Source: Panagrolaimus kolymaensis
Taxonomy: Eukaryota > Nematoda > Chromadorea > Rhabditida > Panagrolaimidae
Assembly: GCA_028622995.1 (NCBI GenBank)
Contig: JAJQJQ010000032.1
Coordinates: 2,542,001-2,606,000, forward strand
DNA length: 64,000 nt
Direction of reading: 5' to 3'
Below the pieces are notes generated by a model. It was not told the origin of the DNA, did no database searches, and saw only the letters and a program-made list of their open reading frames with translations. A program made the position numbers and the translations under genes. Numbering within the stretch: the stretch's first letter is position 1; every line of letters starts with the position of its first letter. Positions 1 to 8,758 of this stretch are shown in pieces.

Positions 1-54
1 AATTTCAAAAGTAAACATAATACAAAGTAAAAAATTTTGTTTTTGGGGGTAATT

Positions 55-345
55 TTAACCTTGAGGATCTTGATCTTGATTTTCTTGAAATACTAAATCG
101 AGTAAAGGACCAATGAAGCGCTTCCTTTTATGTCGACGAAGCTCATCTTCATGGGTGCAAAGCTCAACTAAATAAAAAAAAATATGTTGCATTGCGGGCT
201 TGACCATAAAATGAGAAAGATTCTTCTGGAAGGAGGTAAATCTTTAGATGTTCATTATAATATATTCAAAGAACCATGCATATAAAACGTTGACGTATCT
301 TTTCCTCATTACTCAATCGTTCGACAACCTCTTCAGAGAATTATG
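55..345 (-). pseudogene. Decayed 3' end of an unrecognised protein-coding gene
   Basis: Read on the minus strand, 167 down to 55 encodes a protein-like, charged C-terminus (ELCTHEDELRRHKRKRF, then IGPLLDLVFQENQDQDPQG) ending in TAA at 55-57. Upstream, in a frame shifted by one base, 265-184 encodes YNEHLKIYLLPEESFSFYGQ and then ARNATY. Before that, 340-269 encodes SEEVVERLSNEEKIRQRF and is cut off by TGA at 266-268. The shift falls in a run of nine A's on the plus strand (174-182), so it may be a real lesion or a homopolymer sequencing error. An intron is an alternative, because TTTATTTAG just before base 167 resembles a splice acceptor. However, I see no good GT donor at a workable distance, and a TGA remains upstream. 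I do not recognise the family. The charged, non-repetitive composition differs from the surrounding AT-rich DNA, which is why I favour a former gene over chance. Its position next to heterochromatin fits decay. Confidence 0.35.
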
Positions 346-453
346 ATAAATCACTTCCAATATCCAAACCTGGCGATGGACCTGAAGTTTATAAAGATTA
401 TTTCAAGGCTGTGACTGGCTGCTTTATTAAGAAAAACATTACATGGCTTTTTG

Positions 454-654
454 TTAAAATTTAGCATTAAATGCAATTACAAATGCAAAGGAATAAATAC
501 TTGATGGTAAATACAGTACAAGTCCACCAAATATTGGAAACCTTCTAGGTTTCGAAAATTGCAAAGAAAAATCAATAAATAAAAAGAACGCCAAATCAGC
601 CAGCATGAATTGAATTATAGATAAAATTGTGTGATTTTGCAGCAGCTGCTTCAT
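454..654 (-). CDS. Possible small hydrophobic protein, 66 codons (weak)
   Basis: This minus-strand ATG-to-stop frame starts MKQLLQNHTILS. It has two hydrophobic stretches, roughly residues 12-32 and 43-63, separated by a basic SKPRRF segment, so it would look like a two-pass membrane peptide. The ATG has A at -3 (AACA before ATG), acceptable for a eukaryotic start, and an in-frame TAA lies three codons upstream. I recognise no family and see no clear promoter or polyadenylation signal tied to it. AT-rich DNA readily yields hydrophobic frames of this length by chance. It is listed only because it is the longest ATG frame in the unique flank. Confidence 0.15.
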   Translation of the reverse strand: MKQLLQNHTILSIIQFMLADLAFFLFIDFSLQFSKPRRFPIFGGLVLYLPSSIYSFAFVIAFNAKF

Positions 655-936
655 TGTTGAATGTTAATTCACTGATTCGTCAACCATTAATGGGTGATTG
701 AGTTTTAACCAACAAAAATACTTTTTTAAGAAAGATTTTTTATCAAGGCCCGGAGGTCAGACATGTAAATTAAAGGGATGCATTGTTTAATAATAATATA
801 AAAATATTGTAATATTGAAAGTTAAAAAAATTATTTAGCAATTTCATTGAAAAATCAAATTAGTGTAAAAAAGAATTCACTCGATTTTTCGAAATTTGCA
901 CCAAATTCACTCTTTTGGCTTTAAAAACATTTCGCC

Positions 937-961
937 AATCGAGTGAAAATTTCACTCGATT
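937..961. repeat. 25-bp perfect palindrome at the array edge
   Basis: Arms AATCGAGTGAAA and TTTCACTCGATT (12 bp each) are exact reverse complements around one central A. The half-site TTCACTCGATT also occurs as a direct copy at about 876-886, and a truncated TTCACTC lies at 906-912. This motif cluster ends only 41 bp before the first satellite monomer. It could be a protein-binding dyad, a hairpin or a relic of a mobile-element end. Nothing in the sequence decides between these. Confidence 0.75.
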
Positions 962-1002
962 ATAGTAAGTGCTGCTTCAAATTATAGCAAGTGATGTTTA
1001 CC

Positions 1003-2179
1003 CAAAAAATCCATATCTCCAATTCAAGCCCTAATTCAAAACGAGTTTCACTTATGTATTGCCTCAAAGCTTGCTTGATACATGTGTTCAACGAAAAAAG
1101 TTCATCGATTGAGGTACTTCCCGTGCATGCGATTCAAAATCCCGTTGAGAATAATTTTATTATATTTAATAATGAATATTTAAAACAAAAAATCCATATC
1201 TCCAATTCAAGCCCTAATTCAAAACGAGTTTCACTTATGTATTGCCTCAAAGCTTGCTTGATACATGTGTTCAACGAAAAAAGTTCATCGATTGAGGTAC
1301 TTCCCGTGCATGCGATTCAAAATCCCGTTGAGAATAATTTTATTATATTTAATAATGAATATTTAAAACAAAAAATCCATATCTCCAATTCAAGCCCTAA
1401 TTCAAAACGAGTTTCACTTATGTATTGCCTCAAAGCTTGCTTGATACATGTGTTCAACGAAAAAAGTTCATCGATTGAGGTACTTCCCGTGCATGCGATT
1501 CAAAATCCCGTTGAGAATAATTTTATTATATTTAATAATGAATATTTAAAACAAAAAATCCATATCTCCAATTCAAGCCCTAATTCAAAACGAGTTTCAC
1601 TTATGTATTGCCTCAAAGCTTGCTTGATACATGTGTTCAACGAAAAAAGTTCATCGATTGAGGTACTTCCCGTGCATGCGATTCAAAATCCCGTTGAGAA
1701 TAATTTTAATATATTTAATAATGAATATTTAAAACAAAAAATCCATATCTCCAATTCACTAATTCAAAACGAGTTTCACTTATGTATTGCCTCAAAGCTT
1801 GCTTGATACATGTGTTCAACGAAAAAAGTTCATCGATTGAGGTACTTCCCGTGCATGCGATTCAAAATCCCGTTGAGAATAATTTTAATATATTTAATAA
1901 TGAATATTTAAAACAAAAAATCCATATCTCCAATTCAAGCCCTAATTCAAAACGAGTTTCACTTATGTATTGCCTCAAAGCTTGCTTGATACATGTGTTC
2001 AACGAAAAAAGTTCATCGATTGAGGTACTTCCCGTGCATGCGATTCAAAATCCCGTTGAGAATAATTTTAATATATTTAATAATGAATATTTAAAACAAA
2101 AAATCCATATCTCCAATTCAAGCCCTAATTCAAAACGAGTTTCATTAATGTCTTGCCTCAAAGCTTGATACATGTGTTC
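1003..2179. repeat. Pure 183-bp monomer run at the array edge
   Basis: About 6.4 alpha cores stand in direct tandem with no insert. CCATATCTCC recurs at 1011, 1194, 1377, 1560, 1743, 1922 and 2105. The spacing is 183 bp except 1743-1922, which is 179 bp because AGCC is missing from the AAGCCC box. The first three cores have TTTTATTATATTT where later ones have TTTTAATATATTT. The last core has the 4-bp GCTT deletion (AAAGCTTGATAC) and then meets the first insert at 2180. Confidence 0.95.
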
Positions 2180-2344
2180 TTATTTTGCAGCCATTTTTGG
2201 AATGTCTTTTATTTGATTGTATTTTTTGACAAAAAAACAAAGAAAAAGATTAAAAAAAAAGATCTGCAGAAGGGGAAAAAATTATTTGTTTCATAATTAA
2301 AATTTTTGATTAAGGTTTCATCTAAATGCTTGATACATGTGTTC
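2180..2344. repeat. First copy of the 165-bp insert (reference copy)
   Basis: It starts TTATTTTGCAGCCATTTTTG right after CATGTGTTC and ends with a second TGCTTGATACATGTGTTC, after which the core resumes with AACGAAAA. The 18-bp TGCTTGATACATGTGTTC therefore flanks the insert as a direct repeat in full-length (348-bp) units. In this copy the left repeat is shortened by the GCTT deletion. Internally it has an A-rich, purine-biased middle (ACAAAGAAAAAGATTAAAAA), then CTGCAGAAGGGG and TTTTTGATTAAGG. I see no open frame of note, no transposon coding sequence and no terminal inverted repeats. Confidence 0.9.
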
Positions 2345-3076
2345 AACGAAAAAAGTTCATCGATTGAGGTACTTCCCGTGCATGCGATTCAAAATCCCGT
2401 TGAGAATAATTTTAATATATTTAATAATGAATATTTAAAACAAAAAATCCATATCTCCAATTCAAGCCCTAATTCAAAACGAGTTTCACTTATGTATTGC
2501 CTCAAAGCTTGCTTGATACATGTGTTCAACGAAAAAAGTTCATCGATTGAGGTACTTCCCGTGCATGCGATTCAAAATCCCGTTGAGAATAATTTTAATA
2601 TATTTAATAATGAATATTTAAAACAAAAAATCCATATCTCTAATTCAAGCCCTAATACAAAACGAATTTCACTTATGTATTGCCTCAAAGCTTGCTTGAT
2701 ACATGTGTTCAACGAAAAAAGTTCATCGATTGAGGTACTTCCCGTGCATGCGATTCAAAATCCCGTTGAGAATAATTTTAATATATTTAATAATGAATAT
2801 TTAAAACAAAAAATCCATATCTCCAATTCAAGCCCTAATTCAAAACGAATTTCACTTATGTATTGCCTCAAAGCTTGCTTGATACATGTGTTCAACGAAA
2901 AAAGTTCATCGATTGAGGTACTTCCCGTGCATGCGATTCAAAATCCCATTGGGAATAATTTTAAAATAATTAATTAAAAATATTTGGAACAAAATATCCA
3001 TATCTCCAATTCAAGACCTAATTCAAAACGAGATTCACTTTTGTCTTGCCTCAAAGCTTGCTTGATACATGTGTTC
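2345..3076. repeat. Run of four 183-bp cores
   Basis: Exactly 732 bp (4 x 183) between two 165-bp inserts. The first three cores are alpha. The third-core boundary carries private changes (TCTCTAATTC, CTAATACAAAACGAATTTC). The fourth core switches to beta (CCCATTGGGAATAA). Inserts flank it at 2180-2344 and 3077-3241. Confidence 0.9.
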
Positions 3077-3241
3077 TTATTTTGCAGCCATTTTTGGAAT
3101 GTCTTTTATATGATTGTATTTTTTGACAAAAAAACAAAGAAAAAGATTAAAAAATAAGATCTGCTGAAGGGGAAAAAATTATTTGTTTCATAATTAAAAT
3201 TTTTGATTAAGGTATCATCTAAATGCTTGATACATGTGTTC

Positions 3242-3424
3242 AACGAAAAAAATTCATCGATTGAGGTACTTCCCGTGCATGCGATTCAAAATCCCGTTGA
3301 GAATAATTTTAAAATAATTAATTAAAAATATTTGGAACAAAATATCCATATCTCCAATTCAAGACCTAATTCAAAACGAGATTCACTTTTGTCTTGCCTC
3401 AAAGCTTGCTTGATACATGTGTTC
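3242..3424. repeat. Chimeric alpha/beta core
   Basis: One 183-bp core has the alpha CCCGTTGAGAATAA box followed directly by the beta TAAAATAATTAATTAAAAAT and AAGACC boxes, so a subtype switch lies inside the monomer at about 3305-3315. It is flanked by inserts at 3077-3241 and 3425-3589. Confidence 0.85.
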
Positions 3425-3589
3425 TTATTTTGCAGCCATTTTTGGAATGTCTTTTATATGATTGTATTTTTTGACAAAAAAACAAAGAAAAAGATTAAAA
3501 AATAAGATCTGCTGAAGGGGAAAAAATTATTTGTTTCATAATTAAAATTTTTGATTAAGGTATCATCTAAATGCTTGATACATGTGTTC

Positions 3590-4500
3590 AACGAAAAAAA
3601 TTCATCGATTGAGGTACTTCCCGTGCATGCGATTCAAAATCCCGTTGAGAATAATTTTATTATATTTAATAATGAATATTTAAAACAAAAAATCCATATC
3701 TCCAATTCAAGCCCTAATTCAAAACGAGTTTCACTTATGTATTGCCTCAAAGCTTGCTTGATACATGTGTTCAACGAAAAAAGTTCATTGATTGAGGTAC
3801 TTCCCGTGCATGCGATTCAAAATCCCGTTGAGAATAATTTTATTATATTTAATAATGAATATTTAAAACAAAAAATCCATATCTCCAATTCAAGCCCTAA
3901 TTCAAAACGAGTTTCACTTATGTATTGCCTCAAAGCTTGCTTGATACATGTGTTCAACGAAAAAAGTTCATCGATTGAGGTACTTCCCGTGCATGCGATT
4001 CAAAATCCCGTTGAGAATAATTTTAATATATTTAATAATGAATATTTAAAACAAAAAATCCATATCTCCAATTCAAGCCCTAATTCAAAACGAGTTTCAC
4101 TTATGTATTGCCTCAAAGCTTGCTTGATACATGTGTTCAACGAAAAAAGTTCATCGATTGAGGTACTTCCCGTGCATGCGATTCAAAATCCCGTTGAGAA
4201 TAATTTTAATATATTTAATAATGAATATTTAAAACAAAAAATCCATATCTCCAATTCAAGCCCTAATTCAAAACGAGTTTCACTTATGTATTGCCTCAAA
4301 GCTTGCTTGATACATGTGTTCAACGAAAAAAGTTCATCGATTGAGGTACTTCCCGTGCATGCGATTCAAAATCCCGTTGAGAATAATTTTAATATATTTA
4401 ATAATGAATATTTAAAACAAAAAATCCATATCTCCAATTCAAGCCCTAATTCAAAACGAGTTTCATTAATGTCTTGCCTCAAAGCTTGATACATGTGTTC
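3590..4500. repeat. Run of five 183-bp cores
   Basis: 911 bp, i.e. 5 x 183 minus the 4-bp GCTT deletion in the last core. All are alpha. The first two have the TTATTATATTT variant otherwise confined to the array edge, linking this run to 1003-2179. The next insert is 4501-4665. Confidence 0.9.
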
Positions 4501-4665
4501 TTATTTTGCAGCCATTTTTGGAATGTCTTTTATTTGATTGTATTTTTTGACAAAAAAACAAAGAAAAAGATTAAAAAAAAAGATCTGCAGAAGGGGAAAA
4601 AATTATTTGTTTCATAATTAAAATTTTTGATTAAGGTTTCATCTAAATGCTTGATACATGTGTTC

Positions 4666-5397
4666 AACGAAAAAAGTTCATCGATTGAGGTACTTCCCGT
4701 GCATGCGATTCAAAATCCCGTTGAGAATAATTTTAATATATTTAATAATGAATATTTAAAACAAAAAATCCATATCTCTAATTCAAGCCCTAATACAAAA
4801 CGAATTTCACTTATGTATTGCCTCAAAGCTTGCTTGATACATGTGTTCAACGAAAAAAGTTCATCGATTGAGGTACTTCCCGTGCATGCGATTCAAAATC
4901 CCGTTGAGAATAATTTTAATATATTTAATAATGAATATTTAAAACAAAAAATCCATATCTCCAATTCAAGCCCTAATTCAAAACGAGTTTCACTTATGTA
5001 TTGCCTCAAAGCTTGCTTGATACATGTGTTCAACGAAAAAAGTTCATCGATTGAGGTACTTCCCGTGCATGCGATTCAAAATCCCGTTGAGAATAATTTT
5101 AATATATTTAATAATGAATATTTAAAACAAAAAATCCATATCTCCAATTCAAGCCCTAATTCAAAACGAATTTCACTTATGTATTGCCTCAAAGCTTGCT
5201 TGATACATGTGTTCAACGAAAAAAGTTCATCGATTGAGGTACTTCCCGTGCATGCGATTCAAAATCCCATTGGGAATAATTTTAAAATAATTAATTAAAA
5301 ATATTTGGAACAAAATATCCATATCTCCAATTCAAGACCTAATTCAAAACGAGATTCACTTTTGTCTTGCCTCAAAGCTTGCTTGATACATGTGTTC
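4666..5397. repeat. Run of four 183-bp cores
   Basis: 732 bp. The order is similar to 2345-3076, but the TCTCTAATTC/CTAATACAAAACG variant is now at the end of the first core rather than the second. The last core is beta. The run is repeated essentially unchanged at 8027-8758 (offset 3361). Confidence 0.9.
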
Positions 5398-6606
5398 TTA
5401 TTTTGCAGCCATTTTTGGAATGTCTTTTATTTGATTGTATTTTTTGACAAAAAAACAAAGAAAAAGATTAAAAAATTAGATCTGCTGAAGGGGAAAAAAT
5501 TATTTGTTTCATAATTAAAATTTTTGATTAAGGTATCATCTAAATGCTTGATACATGTGTTCAACGAAAAAAGTTCATCGATTGAGGTACTTCCCGTGCA
5601 TGCGATTCAAAATCCCATTCGGAATAATTTTAAAATAATTAATTAAAAATATTTGGAACAAAATATCCATATCTCCAATTCAAGACCTAATTCAAAACGA
5701 GATTCACTTTTGTCTTGCCTCTATGCTTGCTTGATACATGTGTTCTTATTTTGCAGCCATTTTTGGAATGTCTTTTATTTGATTGTATTTTTTGACAAAA
5801 AAACAAAGAAAAAGATTAAAAAATAAGATCTGCTGAAGGGGAAAAAATTATTTGTTTCATAATTAAAATTTTTGATTAAGGTATCATCTAAATGCTTGAT
5901 ACATGTGTTCAACGAAAAAAATTCATCGATTGAGGTACTTCCCGTGCATGCGATTCAAAATCCCGTTGAGAATAATTTTAATATATTTAATAATGAATAT
6001 TTAAAACAAAAAATCCATATCTCCAATTCAAGCCCTAATTCAAAACGAGTTTCATTAATGTCTTGCCTCAAAGCTTGCTTGATACATGTGTTCTTATTTT
6101 GCAGCCATTTTTGGAATGTCTTTTATTTGATTGTATTTTTTGACAAAAAAACAAAGAAAAAGATTAAAAAATAAGATCTGCTGAAGGGGAAAAAATTATT
6201 TGTTTCATAATTAAAATTTTTGATTAAGGTATCATCTAAATGCTTGATACATGTGTTCAACGAAAAAAGTTCATCGATTGAGGTACTTCACGTGCATGCG
6301 ATTCAAAATCCCATTCGGAATAATTTTAAAATAATTAATTAAAAATATTTGGAACAAAATATCCATATCTCCAATTCAAGACCTAATTCAAAACGAGATT
6401 CACTTTTGTCTTGCCTCTATGCTTGCTTGATACATGTGTTCTTATTTTGCAGCCATTTTTGAAATGTCTTTTATTTGCTTGTATTTTTTGACAAAAAAAC
6501 AAAGAAAAATATTAAAAAATTAGATCTGCTGAAGGGGAAAAAATTATTTGTTTCATAATTAAAATTTTTGATTAAGGTATCATCTAAATGCTTGATACAT
6601 GTGTTC
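5398..6606. repeat. Inserts and single cores (gamma, alpha, gamma)
   Basis: Inserts at 5398-5562, 5746-5910, 6094-6258 and 6442-6606 alternate with single 183-bp cores at 5563-5745 (gamma), 5911-6093 (alpha) and 6259-6441 (gamma). The last core shows the first CACGTG variant at 6289-6294. The insert at 6442 is the first with the later subtype (TTTTGAAATG, ATTTGCTTG, GAAAAATATT, AATTAGATC). Confidence 0.9.
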
Positions 6607-8758
6607 AACGAAAAAAGTTCATCGATTGAGGTACTTCCCGTGCATGCGATTCAAAATCCCGTTGAGAATAATTTTAATATATTTAATAATGAATATTTAA
6701 AACAAAAAATCCATATCTCCAATTCAAGCCCTAATTCAAAACGAGTTTCACTTATGTATTGCCTCAAAGCTTGCTTGATACATGTGTTCAACGAAAAAAG
6801 TTCATCGATTGAGGTACTTCCCGTGCATGCGATTCAAAATCCCGTTGAGAATAATTTTAATATATTTAATAATGAATATTTAAAACAAAAAATCCATATC
6901 TCCAATTCAAGCCCTAATTCAAAACGAGTTTCATTAATGTCTTGCCTCAAAGCTTGATACATGTGTTCTTATTTTGCAGCCATTTTTGGAATGTCTTTTA
7001 TTTGATTGTATTTTTTGACAAAAAAACAAAGAAAAAGATTAAAAAAAAAGATCTGCAGAAGGGGAAAAAATTATTTGTTTCATAATTAAAATTTTTGATT
7101 AAGGTTTCATCTAAATGCTTGATACATGTGTTCAACGAAAAAAGTTCATCGATTGAGGTACTTCCCGTGCATGCGATTCAAAATCCCGTTGAGAATAATT
7201 TTAATATATTTAATAATGAATATTTAAAACAAAAAATCCATATCTCTAATTCAAGCCCTAATACAAAACGAATTTCACTTATGTATTGCCTCAAAGCTTG
7301 CTTGATACATGTGTTCAACGAAAAAAGTTCATCGATTGAGGTACTTCCCGTGCATGCGATTCAAAATCCCGTTGAGAATAATTTTAATATATTTAATAAT
7401 GAATATTTAAAACAAAAAATCCATATCTCCAATTCAAGCCCTAATTCAAAACGAGTTTCACTTATGTATTGCCTCAAAGCTTGCTTGATACATGTGTTCA
7501 ACGAAAAAAGTTCATCGATTGAGGTACTTCCCGTGCATGCGATTCAAAATCCCGTTGAGAATAATTTTAATATATTTAATAATGAATATTTAAAACAAAA
7601 AATCCATATCTCCAATTCAAGCCCTAATTCAAAACGAGTTTCACTTATGTATTGCCTCAAAGCTTGCTTGATACATGTGTTCAACGAAAAAAGTTCATCG
7701 ATTGAGGTACTTCCCGTGCATGCGATTCAAAATCCCGTTGAGAATAATTTTAATATATTTAATAATGAATATTTAAAACAAAAAATCCATATCTCCAATT
7801 CAAGCCCTAATTCAAAACGAGTTTCATTAATGTCTTGCCTCAAAGCTTGATACATGTGTTCTTATTTTGCAGCCATTTTTGGAATGTCTTTTATTTGATT
7901 GTATTTTTTGACAAAAAAACAAAGAAAAAGATTAAAAAAAAAGATCTGCAGAAGGGGAAAAAATTATTTGTTTCATAATTAAAATTTTTGATTAAGGTTT
8001 CATCTAAATGCTTGATACATGTGTTCAACGAAAAAAGTTCATCGATTGAGGTACTTCCCGTGCATGCGATTCAAAATCCCGTTGAGAATAATTTTAATAT
8101 ATTTAATAATGAATATTTAAAACAAAAAATCCATATCTCTAATTCAAGCCCTAATACAAAACGAATTTCACTTATGTATTGCCTCAAAGCTTGCTTGATA
8201 CATGTGTTCAACGAAAAAAGTTCATCGATTGAGGTACTTCCCGTGCATGCGATTCAAAATCCCGTTGAGAATAATTTTAATATATTTAATAATGAATATT
8301 TAAAACAAAAAATCCATATCTCCAATTCAAGCCCTAATTCAAAACGAGTTTCACTTATGTATTGCCTCAAAGCTTGCTTGATACATGTGTTCAACGAAAA
8401 AAGTTCATCGATTGAGGTACTTCCCGTGCATGCGATTCAAAATCCCGTTGAGAATAATTTTAATATATTTAATAATGAATATTTAAAACAAAAAATCCAT
8501 ATCTCCAATTCAAGCCCTAATTCAAAACGAATTTCACTTATGTATTGCCTCAAAGCTTGCTTGATACATGTGTTCAACGAAAAAAGTTCATCGATTGAGG
8601 TACTTCCCGTGCATGCGATTCAAAATCCCATTGGGAATAATTTTAAAATAATTAATTAAAAATATTTGGAACAAAATATCCATATCTCCAATTCAAGACC
8701 TAATTCAAAACGAGATTCACTTTTGTCTTGCCTCAAAGCTTGCTTGATACATGTGTTC
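6607..8758. repeat. Multi-core runs separated by inserts
   Basis: Core runs at 6607-6968 (183+179), 7134-7861 (4 x 183 minus 4) and 8027-8758 (4 x 183) are separated by inserts at 6969-7133 and 7862-8026. Those two inserts share TAAAAAAAAAGATCTGCAG and the following GGTTTCATC with the inserts at 2180 and 4501, forming an insert subtype restricted to the first 8 kb. Confidence 0.9.

Larger units (their letters stand above)
1..1002. other. Unique (non-satellite) flank of the array
   Basis: This kilobase has no internal tandem repetition and shares no monomer sequence with the array. It holds a decayed coding remnant at its left end, a weak minus-strand open frame in the middle and a palindrome at its right end. 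In 655-936 I see only AT-rich sequence with no gene, RNA gene or repeat I can support. The change to satellite is abrupt at about 1003, where the C followed by six A's and the CCATATCTCC motif of the monomer begin. Confidence 0.85.

Noticed and set aside
294..464. Plus-strand open stretch (includes NYDKSLPISKPGDGP and VYKDYFKAVTGCF) ending in TAG at 462-464
   Set aside because: It looks protein-like but has no start codon and overlaps the minus-strand remnant in the antisense direction. No splice acceptor convincingly opens it. It could be the true coding strand for that segment, but I cannot support it as a gene.
721..800. Possible RNA gene around the GC-richer GGCCCGGAGGTCAGAC segment
   Set aside because: There is no cloverleaf or other foldable conserved structure; it is only a short GC-richer patch in AT-rich DNA.
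991..1806. Long plus-strand open frame made of 61-residue repeats, and its many later relatives
   Set aside because: It follows from a stop-free frame in a 183-bp monomer. It is broken at random by 4-bp deletions and by the insert, many copies lack a sensible start codon, and there is no sign of a promoter or of domain structure. It is satellite DNA, not a repeat protein gene.
2180..2344. 165-bp insert as an active transposon or SINE
   Set aside because: It has no terminal inverted repeats, no pol III A/B boxes that I can recognise and no variable insertion site. Every copy is at the same core position, so it spread with the satellite and not by transposition. An ancient insertion origin remains possible.
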